A DNA stretch of 64,000 nt from Flavobacterium sp. LC2016-13 (lineage in GTDB: Bacteria; Bacteroidota; Bacteroidia; Flavobacteriales; Flavobacteriaceae), in NCBI RefSeq assembly GCF_009707955.1, contig NZ_WMDQ01000003.1:1-64000 (forward strand), given 5' to 3'. Shown here piece by piece: positions 1 through 8,276 of this stretch. Under the pieces are notes generated by a model. The model was not told the origin of the DNA. It made no database searches and worked only from the letters and a program-made list of their open reading frames with translations. Made by a program: the position numbers and the translations under genes. Position 1 is the stretch's first letter; every line of letters begins with the position of its first letter.

Positions 1-94
1 CCTGCTGCCCTCCATAGGATTTCTCCCAAAGGATATCCTGGCAATAACTAAAAAATGGCAGTAAAATAAAAAGTAATGTGTAAAGTTTTTTCAT
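1..94 (-). CDS. Secreted protein, N-terminal fragment (runs off window start)
   Basis: An ATG at 94 on the minus strand opens a frame that stays open to base 1 (31 codons). The translation begins MKKLYTLLFILLPFFSYC followed by QDILWEKSYGG, so it has a Lys-Lys n-region, a hydrophobic core of about 13 residues and a likely SPase I cleavage near SYCQ. The WEKSYGG start of the mature part resembles the beta-propeller-like repeat proteins that often end in a type IX sorting domain in Flavobacteria, but too little is visible to name it. The export signal is seen; the family is a guess. Confidence 0.6.
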   Translation of the reverse strand, partial: MKKLYTLLFILLPFFSYCQDILWEKSYGGQQ

Positions 95-542
95 TAGCCT
101 ATTGGAAATTTACTATTTTGATGGATTTTTAGATTTGCTCGCAAATCTATGCTTCTAATATGTTAAAACTTTACGGCTTTCCTCATTTTGCTTTAAAACT
201 TTTAAAACCTATCATTATTACATAAGGAAATCAAATAAATACCTCCAAAAAAAGATGTCTTTGGAGGTATACTTTCTCTATAATAAAAAATGTTTAAAAT
301 CATTTATCCTGCTTCATTCATTTTTTTAGATCTACAAAAAATGGTTCGAATATTATCCCGTTAGGCTACCAGAAACAAAATAACATGCTAAAAATGTTTT
401 AAAAATTAGCATACAGATTTTTGTGACAACATCGTAGCACATAGTGTTTTTAGAAACTGGAAATTCAGTAAAAATAAAGTCTTATAAACATTAGGCTGTA
501 AATTACTGTATCAGAAAATAGCAGAACAAAACATCCATAAAA
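95..542. other. Gene-free region with two inverted repeats
   Basis: No credible coding frame is visible. Two perfect inverted repeats lie here: AGATTTGC-TC-GCAAATCT at 131-148, just upstream of the partial secreted gene, and ATACCTCCAAA/TTTGGAGGTAT (arms 239-249 and 260-270). The first could be a regulatory palindrome or a leader hairpin. The second shares its CCTCCAAA core with the bidirectional terminator at 34408-34440 but lacks a clear T-run. The rest is featureless AT-rich sequence. Confidence 0.5.
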
Positions 543-582
543 AAACGAGTTAAAGCATTTTTATTAATGCTTTAACTCGTTT
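543..582 (-). terminator. Rho-independent terminator
   Basis: A perfect 17-bp stem (AAACGAGTTAAAGCATT, 543-559, with its complement at 566-582) closes a 6-base loop. On the minus strand it is followed by a T-run. It lies 41 bp beyond the stop of the small membrane protein gene and most likely ends that transcript. Confidence 0.85.
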
Positions 583-623
583 CTCATTTATTCTTTTTTA
601 GAATAAATATTATGTTTCCTGAC

Positions 624-1118
624 TTAAATCCCTGCAGTTTTATTAATAAACTTCTGCTTTTTAAACTGATAAATCGAACCGGCAATAAAGAGAAGTAATA
701 AAAAAATAAGCGTATTACCAATCACCGGATCTTTTATATCTTTTGCCAGCGGATGTCCTAATGGAATTCTTGTAAAAGTTTCATTAACAGTTGGAACAAG
801 AGATAAAAAGAAACTAAAAGACAACCAGAAGTTTTCAAAATAACGTGCCCTTCCGCTATCCTTTCTTTTCGAATTCAGAAAATAGGCTGCTAATACAAGA
901 AAGATTATAAAAATAGAAAATACATGTCCCGGATTAAAACCGCCATGTTTTGAGATACCTAATGAGGTTAAAGAGGTAACTATTGTTCCGTAAAAATATA
1001 TTTTGCCGGACAATTTGTTTAAATTGATTTTACCGTATTTGATAAAATCTGTTAATGCGGCTACAATTGCGGCAACACCTATAATGGTGTGAAAAATTCC
1101 TAAACTTGATAATCCCAT
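624..1118 (-). CDS. Small four-helix membrane protein, unknown function
   Basis: The 164-aa product has about four hydrophobic segments (roughly residues 5-24, 40-55, 66-82 and 133-150) and polar connecting loops, so it is an inner-membrane protein. The N-terminal GIFHTIIGVAAIVAAL segment and the HGGFNPGH motif near residue 58 recall DUF2306-type small membrane proteins; I do not recognise a function. It is monocistronic, with its own strong terminator downstream and 177 bp to the next gene upstream. Starting at 1118 gives a full first helix; no better start is visible. Confidence 0.7.
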   Translation of the reverse strand: MGLSSLGIFHTIIGVAAIVAALTDFIKYGKINLNKLSGKIYFYGTIVTSLTSLGISKHGGFNPGHVFSIFIIFLVLAAYFLNSKRKDSGRARYFENFWLSFSFFLSLVPTVNETFTRIPLGHPLAKDIKDPVIGNTLIFLLLLFIAGSIYQFKKQKFINKTAGI

Positions 1119-1227
1119 ATTTTATGATTTAAATTTGTTTGAAAAATACATCACAAACTTCGGATAGATCAAGGGGAATAATTTTGTTAATTAGTTCAAT
1201 TATTTGGCAATTTAGTCCACAAAAAAA

Positions 1228-1253
1228 CATCCTTCGGATAAATACTAAGGATG
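1228..1253 (-). terminator. Weak hairpin, probable terminator
   Basis: CATCCTT (1228-1234) and AAGGATG (1247-1253) form a 7-bp stem. On the minus strand it is followed by a T-rich stretch (complement of the A-run at 1221-1227). It lies 43 bp past the AraC-type gene stop, so it would end the HxlR-AraC transcript. Confidence 0.5.
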
Positions 1254-1295
1254 CTTAAAAACTTCGAAAAGCTTTATTAAAAATGACCTTTATAA

Positions 1296-2153
1296 TTACT
1301 GAATCTTATTCCCTTTTTGTCGATAATTTGTTGGACTGACACTGTATTTTCCGGTAAAACTTTTGGTAAAATTCGCGAGATCATTAAAGCCACAATCAAA
1401 CGCTATTTCACTAATACGCTGATCAGAAACCTGCAGCAACTCTGCCGCTTTCTCAAGTTTTTTAGCTTTAATATAATTGGCAGGTGTATCGTGGTATATT
1501 TTTGCAAATTCACGTTTGAATGATGACACGCTTAAATTGTTTTGCTGTGCCAACTCATCAATGGTAAGCTGCGAAAACAAATTCGCTTCTATTATTTGTT
1601 TGAAAGTGTAAGTCGTAGGAGAAAAAAGCTGTGATAATATCAGCTGTATCGATTCTGAATTTTGTGTTTGAGACAATAAAAGTATAATTTCCTTTACTTT
1701 GAGTACCAAAATATCTTCGTTGATAAGCGATGGATTTTCAAAATAAAACAATAACCCTTCTATGTATTTCTGAATTAGAAAATCATTGTTTATTTTTTCG
1801 CTTGATTTATTTGATACTACATTTTTGGGTGCCTGAAATAATAATGGAAGTTCTCTGTCGTATATTTTTTTTAATATTTCCGGATAGAATGTAACGATCA
1901 CAATTTCGCAATTACTGTTTGACTTTGAATTGTATATTTGTTTTCCGGAATTTATACAATTCAATAATAACGAATAATTGGCGGCAACATTTATCTGTTC
2001 ATCATCAATTAGATATTCAACGTCTCCTCCTTTCACATATAAAAAACAAGCCTGTTCTGTAACAGGAAAATCAAATTTAAACGGCGGTGTTAATTCAATT
2101 TTTTGAATCAGTGTTTTGCCATATAGATCGTGTTTTTTATAGTCGTTTATCAT
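1296..2153 (-). CDS. AraC-family transcriptional regulator
   Basis: The protein has 285 aa. The C-terminal third (about 195-282) is a double helix-turn-helix AraC domain: LTIDELAQQNNLSVSSFKREF is the first HTH and ISEIAFDCGFNDLANFTKSF the second, followed by the usual SPTNYR end. The N-terminal 170 residues look like the cupin-type sensor half. The start lies 13 bp downstream of the HxlR gene stop on the same strand, so the two regulators are probably cotranscribed. Neither its ligand nor its targets can be read from the sequence. The nearest metabolic gene is the divergent aldo/keto reductase. Confidence 0.9.
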   Translation of the reverse strand: MINDYKKHDLYGKTLIQKIELTPPFKFDFPVTEQACFLYVKGGDVEYLIDDEQINVAANYSLLLNCINSGKQIYNSKSNSNCEIVIVTFYPEILKKIYDRELPLLFQAPKNVVSNKSSEKINNDFLIQKYIEGLLFYFENPSLINEDILVLKVKEIILLLSQTQNSESIQLILSQLFSPTTYTFKQIIEANLFSQLTIDELAQQNNLSVSSFKREFAKIYHDTPANYIKAKKLEKAAELLQVSDQRISEIAFDCGFNDLANFTKSFTGKYSVSPTNYRQKGNKIQ

Positions 2154-2166
2154 AAAATTCTTTTTA

Positions 2167-2514
2167 TTATGCGTAGATTAATTTTTCTAATTCTTCGCGA
2201 TGTTCTTCACCCCATCGAGCTGTATATTCAATTGCCGGTATGAGCGATTTTCCTAAAGAAGTCAATTCATATTCAACTTTTAATGGACGTTCATCATAAG
2301 TGATTTTGGTTAGAATACCATGATTAACCAATTCGCTTAACTGAGTATCAAGAAGTCTTCTGGATGCTTTTGGTATTTTTCGCTGCAGTTCACCAGGACG
2401 CTTTATACCTGAATAAATACACCAGATCAGACTAATTTTCCATTTGCCCTGAATTACCTCCATAAATAAATGCAGTCCGCAATCTAAATTTACAGGAATC
2501 TTCTTTTTGTACAT
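2167..2514 (-). CDS. HxlR-family winged-helix regulator
   Basis: A 115-aa protein with the typical HxlR layout: a cysteine near the N-terminus (LDCGLHLFMEVI), the GKWKISLIWCI segment, then the recognition part RPGELQRKIPKASRRLLDTQL and the wing ending in YELTSLG. Such proteins are dimeric repressors or activators that often sense reactive electrophiles or oxidants through the N-terminal Cys. I chose the ATG at 2514; an upstream TTG at 2535 would add seven residues. It is divergent from the aldo/keto reductase and shares a 119-bp control region with a palindrome, so that reductase is its most likely target. Confidence 0.88.
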   Translation of the reverse strand: MYKKKIPVNLDCGLHLFMEVIQGKWKISLIWCIYSGIKRPGELQRKIPKASRRLLDTQLSELVNHGILTKITYDERPLKVEYELTSLGKSLIPAIEYTARWGEEHREELEKLIYA

Positions 2515-2532
2515 AACGATTTGAATTGATAT

Positions 2533-2615
2533 CAAAGGTAAAATATAAAAATGATAAATCTTATACGGCTGAATTTAGCCGTACTTGACTGATTTAAAAG
2601 CGATCTGTAATTTTA
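2533..2615. promoter_or_regulatory. Divergent promoters and candidate HxlR operator
   Basis: The palindrome TACGGCT-N6-AGCCGTA lies at 2564-2583. On the plus strand TTG (2585-2587), a 20-bp spacer and TAATTTTA (2608-2615, 7 of 8 to TAnnTTTG) form a good Flavobacterium promoter for the aldo/keto reductase. On the minus strand TACCTTTG (2540-2533) matches the -7 consensus exactly for the HxlR gene, though no clear -33 is seen. The palindrome abuts the plus-strand -33 box and sits upstream of the minus-strand -7, well placed for autoregulation and control of the reductase. Confidence 0.6.
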
Positions 2616-2633
2616 CAAAAAATTAAAAGCACT

Positions 2634-3593
2634 ATGAAATACAAATTATTCGGAACTGGAACTGGCTTATATTCGAGCGAAATTATATTGGGTGCGGCGA
2701 GTTTTGGAACTCGTAAAGGACACGGAACAAGTCCTGAAGAAGTTCATAAAATATTAACGGCTTATGCAGATGCGGGCGGGAATTTTATTGATACTTCTGA
2801 CCGATATCAACTTGGGGAATCGGAAGAATTGATTGGTAAATTTATTGAACACCAACGCAGTAATTTCATCATCTGCACAAAATATACACAAAGCAACGAA
2901 GCTACGCCTAAAATCAGCAATTTTGGAAATCACCGTAAAGCAATGAGACAAGCTGTAGAATCAAGCCTGAAACGCTTAAAAACAGATTATATTGATCTTT
3001 ATATGCCGCATTTTGATGATGGAGTTACACCTCTTGATGAAATTATAAGAGGTTTAGAAGATCTGGTTAAGAGTGGAAAGGTTCTTTATACCGGATTAAC
3101 TAATTTTCCGGCATGGAAGGCTGCTGCTGTCGCCGCTTCGACCAAATTGACTGCCGTGCAAATCGAATATAATTTATTACAACGTACTGCAGAACGTGAA
3201 TTTGTTCCAATGGCAGAACAGTTTGGCTTAGGAACCATGATGTATTCGCCTTTGGCTGGTGGCGCATTAACTGGAAAATATAGAAAAGGAGAAACGGGAC
3301 GAATATCTCTTGGTGGTTCTGATTATCAAGAAGATGAAAAATCAAAAGCAATTCTGGATCAGCTTTTTTTCATTGCAGAAGAAGTTGAAGCAACACCCGG
3401 ACAAGTGGCTTTTGCCTGGGTAAAATCTAAAGGCGCTTTTCCAATATTAGGAGCGCGTACAATTGATCATTTTAATGACGGAATAAAAGCTTCTTCAATT
3501 GAGTTACCAACTGAACATATTGAGCAATTAGATAAATTGAGTGCTATTACTTTGGGATATCCGCATGATCTGTTGGCAAGCGTAAGAGGTTAA
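2634..3593 (+). CDS. Aldo/keto reductase
   Basis: A 319-aa cytoplasmic NADPH-dependent oxidoreductase of the COG0667 type, predicted to reduce aldehydes or ketones. The catalytic tetrad is visible: D53 and Y58 in FIDTSDRYQLGESE, K83 in FIICTKY and H126 in LYMPHFDD. The C-terminal GARTIDHFNDGIKA segment is the nucleotide-binding end. Length is normal for the family. It is divergent from the HxlR regulator with a shared palindrome, the classic arrangement for an electrophile-inducible reductase. The substrate cannot be read from the sequence. Confidence 0.92.
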   Translation: MKYKLFGTGTGLYSSEIILGAASFGTRKGHGTSPEEVHKILTAYADAGGNFIDTSDRYQLGESEELIGKFIEHQRSNFIICTKYTQSNEATPKISNFGNHRKAMRQAVESSLKRLKTDYIDLYMPHFDDGVTPLDEIIRGLEDLVKSGKVLYTGLTNFPAWKAAAVAASTKLTAVQIEYNLLQRTAEREFVPMAEQFGLGTMMYSPLAGGALTGKYRKGETGRISLGGSDYQEDEKSKAILDQLFFIAEEVEATPGQVAFAWVKSKGAFPILGARTIDHFNDGIKASSIELPTEHIEQLDKLSAITLGYPHDLLASVRG

Positions 3594-3667
3594 TAACAGA
3601 TTCATAAAAAGAAAATCTCGTAGGTCACAATGTGTTTTTAGAAAAATCACAAAAGGCTGATTAATTT

Positions 3668-3709
3668 AAAAAATGCGGTGACTAAATTGTTTTCTCAACG
3701 CATTTTTTT
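3668..3709. terminator. Bidirectional terminator between convergent genes
   Basis: AAAAAATGCG (3668-3677) pairs with CGCATTTTTT (3699-3708), with A-runs and T-runs on the outer sides so that it works in both directions. It lies between the aldo/keto reductase (plus) and the RNA methyltransferase (minus). Confidence 0.7.
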
Positions 3710-3712
3710 ATT

Positions 3713-4171
3713 TTAAGATCGTGGTTTAGGCAGGTTTCTGTCGTACATGATAATAGTTCCTGCCACAGCTACATTTAAACTTTTTTCTGATTTAAATTTT
3801 ACTAAATGATGGCATTTATCCATTACTTTTTTGGATAAGCCATGATCTTCTGCTCCTAATAAATAGACACAACGTCTTGGATGTTCAAAGGTTTCTAAAT
3901 CAGACGCTTTTTCATCTAACTCAACACCAACCAATCGTGCTCCTTTTGGTAAGTTTTCAAAGAAAGCTTCAAAAGTATCATAATGAAAATAAGGAATTGC
4001 TTTTACTGCATCATGAGTATCACTGGCTTGTTTAGCATATCGATTGCCTATGGTAAATATAAAAGTAGCGCCTAAATTTTGAGCAGATCGCCACAAAACA
4101 CCCAAATTTTCAGGTGTTTTTCCGTTTTGTATTCCTATCCCGAAATATTCATTAATAAAATTATCATTCAT
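3713..4171 (-). CDS. SpoU/TrmH-family RNA methyltransferase
   Basis: A 152-aa minimal SPOUT methylase without an extra RNA-binding domain. The three SpoU motifs are present: NPENLGVLWRSAQNLG near residue 20 (N and R contacts), YLLGAEDHGLS near 110, and SLNVAVAGTIIMYDR at the C-terminus, which forms the SAM-binding trefoil knot. It would 2'-O-methylate a ribose in tRNA or rRNA; which one is unknown. The ATG at 4171 is preferred over one five codons upstream because the conserved region begins at once. It is monocistronic and convergent with the reductase. Confidence 0.88.
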   Translation of the reverse strand: MNDNFINEYFGIGIQNGKTPENLGVLWRSAQNLGATFIFTIGNRYAKQASDTHDAVKAIPYFHYDTFEAFFENLPKGARLVGVELDEKASDLETFEHPRRCVYLLGAEDHGLSKKVMDKCHHLVKFKSEKSLNVAVAGTIIMYDRNLPKPRS

Positions 4172-4294
4172 AAGGCAAAAGTACAAACTGCAAGTACATA
4201 AATCAATTTTTTATTGAGATGAATGAAGACCCGATATTCGTAAACTTCTAATATTGCATCTAAAAATAATTAAAATATTAATTTTAGCCTTTTC

Positions 4295-5323
4295 CTATTT
4301 CAACAGTACACCTTTATATTTATCAATATTTTTTAAAACAATACCAGTACCTCTAACAACAGCTCTTAAAGGATCTTCTGCAATATAGACCGGAAGTTCT
4401 GTCTTCTGGGAAATTCTTTTATCAAGACCGCGAAGCATTGCACCTCCTCCAGCGAGATATAATCCTGTATTATAAATATCTGCGGCAAGCTCAGGAGGCG
4501 TGATTGAAAGCGTTACCATAATAGCGTCTTCAATTCTCAATACAGATTTATCTATAGCTCTTGCTATTTCTCTCGATGTAATCCTGACTTCTTTGGGTTT
4601 ACCGGTAAGCAAATCCCTTCCGCGTACCATCATGTCATCAGGAGCATGCTCAAGTTCTTCAATTGCAGCACCTACCTCAATTTTTATTTGTTCTGCTGTT
4701 GCCTCGCCAATATAAAGGTTATGATGTGTTCTCATATAATAAAGTATATCTCCGGTAAAGACATCTCCTGCTATTTTTATTGATTTGTCACAAATGATTC
4801 CTCCCAGCGCAATTACAGCAATTTCTGTAGTTCCTCCACCAATATCAACGATGATATTTCCTTTGGGTTGCATTACATCTAAATCCATTCCTATAGCAGC
4901 AGCCATTGGTTCGTGAATTAGAAAAACTTCTTTTCCGTTCACTCTTTCGCAGGATTCCCTTACGGCTCTCATTTCAACTTCGGTAATACCGCTTGGAATA
5001 CAAACCACCATTCGTAACGCCGGAGTGAAAAAGTTTTTCTTTATTTCAGGGATATTTTTTATAAATGAGTTAATCATTTTCTCTGAAGCATCAAAATCTG
5101 CAATCACACCGTCTTTAAGCGGACGTATTGTTTTAATGTTCTCGTGTGTCTTTCCCTGCATTAAACTGGCTTCTTTACCAACGGCAATAATTTTACCGCT
5201 TCTGATATCTTTTGCCACAATTGAAGGGCTGTCTACTACAATTTTTCCATTATATATTATCAAAGTGTTGGCTGTTCCCAAATCCATAGCGATTTCCACT
5301 ATCATAAAATCAAATAATCCCAT
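4295..5323 (-). CDS. mreB: MreB/actin-like rod-shape protein, solitary copy
   Basis: A 342-aa actin-fold cytoskeletal ATPase. The phosphate-1 loop (AMDLGTANTLIIYNGK, about 11-26), the phosphate-2 motif (IIVDIGGGTTEIAVI, near 157) and the adenosine motif (LYLAGGGAMLRGLDKRI, near 288) are all intact. MreB filaments guide lateral wall synthesis under the inner membrane. Unusually no mreC, mreD, pbp2 or rodA follows: the gene is flanked by an RNA methylase and a GH109 gene. This suggests a second MreB paralogue outside the main shape operon. The sequence shows no decay. Confidence 0.9.
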   Translation of the reverse strand: MGLFDFMIVEIAMDLGTANTLIIYNGKIVVDSPSIVAKDIRSGKIIAVGKEASLMQGKTHENIKTIRPLKDGVIADFDASEKMINSFIKNIPEIKKNFFTPALRMVVCIPSGITEVEMRAVRESCERVNGKEVFLIHEPMAAAIGMDLDVMQPKGNIIVDIGGGTTEIAVIALGGIICDKSIKIAGDVFTGDILYYMRTHHNLYIGEATAEQIKIEVGAAIEELEHAPDDMMVRGRDLLTGKPKEVRITSREIARAIDKSVLRIEDAIMVTLSITPPELAADIYNTGLYLAGGGAMLRGLDKRISQKTELPVYIAEDPLRAVVRGTGIVLKNIDKYKGVLLK

Positions 5324-5488
5324 AATATCGTTTTTAAAAAAAACGGCATTGTTAGTGTTTTATTCTCTCTAAAAAATTAAAATTAGGTTAAAAAGCAAAA
5401 AAACACGTAGCATTCTCCTTTATAGTTTTGGGTTTCTATTAATTATTCCATGTATGTTTGTATCTGTAAAAGTCTAAATTTCATAAAA

Positions 5489-5517
5489 AAATCTCCTGCC
5501 AGAACAACAGGAGATTT
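5489..5517 (-). terminator. Terminator of the SusC-to-GH109 operon
   Basis: AAATCTCCTG (5489-5498) pairs with CAGGAGATTT (5508-5517) around a 9-base loop. On the minus strand it is followed by a T-run. It lies 48 bp after the GH109 stop. Confidence 0.85.
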
Positions 5518-5564
5518 AATACTCTAATACAAAATAACTAATCAATCAATAACAGTGTTTTTCT

Positions 5565-6941
5565 TTATTTAGAAAACTCAACCGTTTTTAGTTTTTGCCA
5601 GCCTCCGCGAGTAAAATCAGGGATTTCAACAGGTGAAGAATTATTATCCAAAGAAATTTCTGTTAACGGACTTAGGCATGACCATTCAGCCAAATCGTAA
5701 ACATCCATATCTAACGGAAGTCCGTTTTGAATACAATAAAACATACGGTAATCCATGATAAAATCCATACCACCGTGACCGCCTACTTTTTTGGCTTTTT
5801 CTTCAATATCTTTTACGATTGGATTTTTATATTTCTCCATTAATAACTTTTTAACATCTTCAGATACAAATTCTTCTGCATTCAGGTTTTGATAATCTTT
5901 AGAGATTTCTGTTCCTACTTCTTTAGCATCAATAGCATAACCTTCAATTGGATATTTATTTGCAAATCCTTTTGTTCCAGTTAACTGATACATTCTGCTA
6001 TAAGGTCTGGGACTTGTAACGTCATGCTGAATCTGAATTGTTTTTCCCTTTTCAGTACGAATCATGGTCATCGTGTGATCTCCATTTCTGAAATCTGTTA
6101 CTACTTCGCCTGTTTTTTCTTTAATAAAAGCAGGATTTCCAACCGCTTTAGTATCCATAGAAACTAAGAAATTCATTTTATCTCCTCTGTGAATATTTAG
6201 AGCCAAACATGCAGGTCCCATTCCGTGTGTAGGATAAATATCGCCTCTGTGTTTGCGGTTATAATCCATACGCCAGTTGTTCCAGTAATTTCCCCAATAT
6301 GGCTGAAGTCCGTGAATGTATGAACCTTCAGCATGAAGAATTTCTCCAAAAACACCTTGCTGCGCCATGTTTAAAGTTGTCAGTTCGAAGAAATCGTAAA
6401 CGCAATTTTCAAGCATCATACAATGTTTACGGGTCTTTTCTGATGTATTAATAATATCCCATATTTCGTCCATAGTTAGAGCGCCAGGAACTTCAACAGC
6501 AACGTGTTTTCCGTCTTTCATTGCTTGTACAGCAATACTCGCATGATGTTTCCAATCCGTCACAATATAAACAAGATCGACATTTTTAAGTGATGTTACT
6601 TTTTTCCATGAATCTTCTCCAAAAAATGTTTCTGCTTTTGGCATTCCGTGCTTTACTAAAGTATCATTCGCTGCTTTTGTTCTGTCTTCTAACATATCGC
6701 AAAGTGCCACAATTTCTACTCCCGGAATGTGTGTAATACGCTCAACTGCACCTGTACCGCGCATTCCTAAACCAATAATGGCTACATGAACGACCGGAAT
6801 TGCAGGCGTCGCTAAACGCAAAACATCGGTTTGACCTTTATCTCTTTTGGGTGTTTTTGTTTTTATGATTTGAGCAGATGCATCGCAAATTCTTAATAGC
6901 AAAAAAGCTATCAGCAGAAATTTTAAACTTGAACTTTTCAT
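5565..6941 (-). CDS. GH109-type Gfo/Idh/MocA enzyme (probable alpha-N-acetylgalactosaminidase)
   Basis: A 458-aa exported protein with signal peptide MKSSSLKFLLIAFLLLRICDASAQ. A Rossmann fold follows: AIIGLGMRGTGAVERI is the NAD-binding glycine motif, and EVPGALTMDEIW lies in the position of the usual EKP motif. The middle holds GDIYPTHGMGPACLALN and the second half a long beta-sheet domain. This layout is that of family GH109, NAD-dependent retaining glycosidases whose first members cleave alpha-GalNAc. Related Gfo/Idh/MocA proteins of other activity cannot be fully excluded. It is the last gene of the SusC/SusD operon, 56 bp after the NagX-like gene, so it probably trims captured glycan in the periplasm. 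Confidence 0.85.
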   Translation of the reverse strand: MKSSSLKFLLIAFLLLRICDASAQIIKTKTPKRDKGQTDVLRLATPAIPVVHVAIIGLGMRGTGAVERITHIPGVEIVALCDMLEDRTKAANDTLVKHGMPKAETFFGEDSWKKVTSLKNVDLVYIVTDWKHHASIAVQAMKDGKHVAVEVPGALTMDEIWDIINTSEKTRKHCMMLENCVYDFFELTTLNMAQQGVFGEILHAEGSYIHGLQPYWGNYWNNWRMDYNRKHRGDIYPTHGMGPACLALNIHRGDKMNFLVSMDTKAVGNPAFIKEKTGEVVTDFRNGDHTMTMIRTEKGKTIQIQHDVTSPRPYSRMYQLTGTKGFANKYPIEGYAIDAKEVGTEISKDYQNLNAEEFVSEDVKKLLMEKYKNPIVKDIEEKAKKVGGHGGMDFIMDYRMFYCIQNGLPLDMDVYDLAEWSCLSPLTEISLDNNSSPVEIPDFTRGGWQKLKTVEFSK

Positions 6942-6997
6942 TTTTTTTAATTTAAATATAATTTATTGAGGTGAGTTACTTGTAATGTTTTGTTTGC

Positions 6998-8095
6998 TTA
7001 TACTTTTATATAAGTCTTATTTTTGTGCATGTACCAAAGTAGGAAATAAAGGATTCCGAAACCTGCTAAATCGCAAAACGCATCATAATATGCTCCGGTA
7101 AATTGTTCGAAACCATAGAAAACCTGTTTGGCTATCAGAGAAAAATTTAAAACATGCGAACCAACGTAAGCCGCAATGGCATTTAGGCCGATAATTCGAA
7201 ACGGATATGCCCATTTTGTATATCCTTTTACATCGACAAGCCAATAAAATAAAGCCAGTAAAACAAAACTAATTCCTGATGAGAATATCACAAATGAGCT
7301 CGTCCATATTTTTTTAATAATTGGGTGCCATAAACCTATAATTAATGAAATAACTATTCCGGTTATTCCAATTAAAAATAAATAGTTCGCAATTTTTTGT
7401 CTTGATAATGAAGACAGTAACAATTCACCAGCAAATAATCCGGACATTGTTGTGGCTGTAAATCCTAATCCGGTTAAGAGCCATGAATATTGTGTTTGAT
7501 CGTAAAAACGTCCAAAAACCTGTTGATCAATATAAATGGGAAGATTTTTATTGGGTAATAATTCGAAACTATGTCCGAAGAAACTCGGAATTGATACTAA
7601 TACGGCATATAAAATAAGGCATCCTGCAAAAAATATATATCTTCCTTTTTTAGATAAATTGATGTAAGCTATTGATGAAAATAAATAGCCTACTGCAATG
7701 GCCTGAAGTGTATTACTGAATATTTGAAACTTTGAAATATCCAAAAACAATAAATTTCCCTGAACAATCCATCCCAAAATAAACAGAATTACAAATCGTC
7801 TTAAAATGTGTGAATACAATTTAAAATCTGATCCTGTTTCTGTGCTTCTTTTTCCTAATGAAAACGGAATTACAACTCCTACAACAAACAAAAACAAAGG
7901 CATTATTACATCATATAAATGAAAACCAATCCACTCCGGATGTTCAAACTGATCTGCCAAAGTTTTTGTAAAACTGGTTTTGGCTGCTGTATTTAAGTTG
8001 TAGAAAAAACGATCTGCCACGATGATCATTAATAAATCAAATCCTCGCAGCACATCTACAGACATCAGGCGATTATGTGTTATGACTTTATTCAT
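6998..8095 (-). CDS. NagX-like/HGSNAT-family multi-pass membrane protein
   Basis: A 365-aa protein with about ten hydrophobic helices and the opening RLMSVDVLRGFDLLMIIV plus LYDVIMPLFLFVVGVVIPFSLGKR, typical of COG4299 (DUF5009), related to heparan-alpha-glucosaminide N-acetyltransferase. In eukaryotes this family moves acetyl groups from acetyl-CoA across a membrane onto terminal glucosamine. In bacteria relatives called NagX occur in GlcNAc-utilisation operons, with an unproven role. Here it sits between a surface lipoprotein and a GH109 enzyme, which fits amino-sugar handling at the inner membrane. The upstream gap of 181 bp holds two hairpins. Confidence 0.85.
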   Translation of the reverse strand: MNKVITHNRLMSVDVLRGFDLLMIIVADRFFYNLNTAAKTSFTKTLADQFEHPEWIGFHLYDVIMPLFLFVVGVVIPFSLGKRSTETGSDFKLYSHILRRFVILFILGWIVQGNLLFLDISKFQIFSNTLQAIAVGYLFSSIAYINLSKKGRYIFFAGCLILYAVLVSIPSFFGHSFELLPNKNLPIYIDQQVFGRFYDQTQYSWLLTGLGFTATTMSGLFAGELLLSSLSRQKIANYLFLIGITGIVISLIIGLWHPIIKKIWTSSFVIFSSGISFVLLALFYWLVDVKGYTKWAYPFRIIGLNAIAAYVGSHVLNFSLIAKQVFYGFEQFTGAYYDAFCDLAGFGILYFLLWYMHKNKTYIKV

Positions 8096-8130
8096 TTGAT
8101 TTATGTTCTTTTTTGATTGAAATTTTGATG

Positions 8131-8170
8131 AAATAATTCCGGGATTTTAATTAAATCGCCGGAATTATTT
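8131..8170. terminator. Intra-operon hairpin, possible attenuating terminator
   Basis: A perfect 11-bp stem, AAATAATTCCG (8131-8141) with CGGAATTATTT (8160-8170). It lies 35 bp upstream of the NagX-like start, on the distal side of the longer hairpin at 8187-8269. It may partly end the SusC-SusD-lipoprotein transcript or stabilise its 3' end so that the last two genes are expressed less. The T-run on the minus strand is imperfect. Confidence 0.55.
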
Positions 8171-8186
8171 TTAAAAATATATTAAC

Positions 8187-8269
8187 TCGATAGCTCATGC
8201 CATTAGATTTAAAAATGACCTCGCTTCAAAAAACTTCCTATCTAATGGCATATTTTGACAGGCTATCGA
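8187..8269. repeat. Long interrupted inverted repeat (two-part stem)
   Basis: The two arms match in two blocks: TCGATAGC (8187-8194) with GCTATCGA (8262-8269), and ATGCCATTAGAT (8197-8208) with ATCTAATGGCAT (8240-8251). The blocks are separated by 2 bases on one side and 10 on the other, leaving a 31-base loop. It begins directly after the stop of the PKD lipoprotein gene. It is longer and more complex than an ordinary terminator, and could be an RNA structure that protects the upstream mRNA or the relic of a small mobile element. Confidence 0.7.
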
Positions 8270-8276
8270 TGACAAA

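Noticed and set aside
5565..6941. Ordinary cytoplasmic Gfo/Idh/MocA dehydrogenase
   Set aside because: It has a signal peptide, and the GDIYPTHGMGPA region and operon context fit GH109 better.
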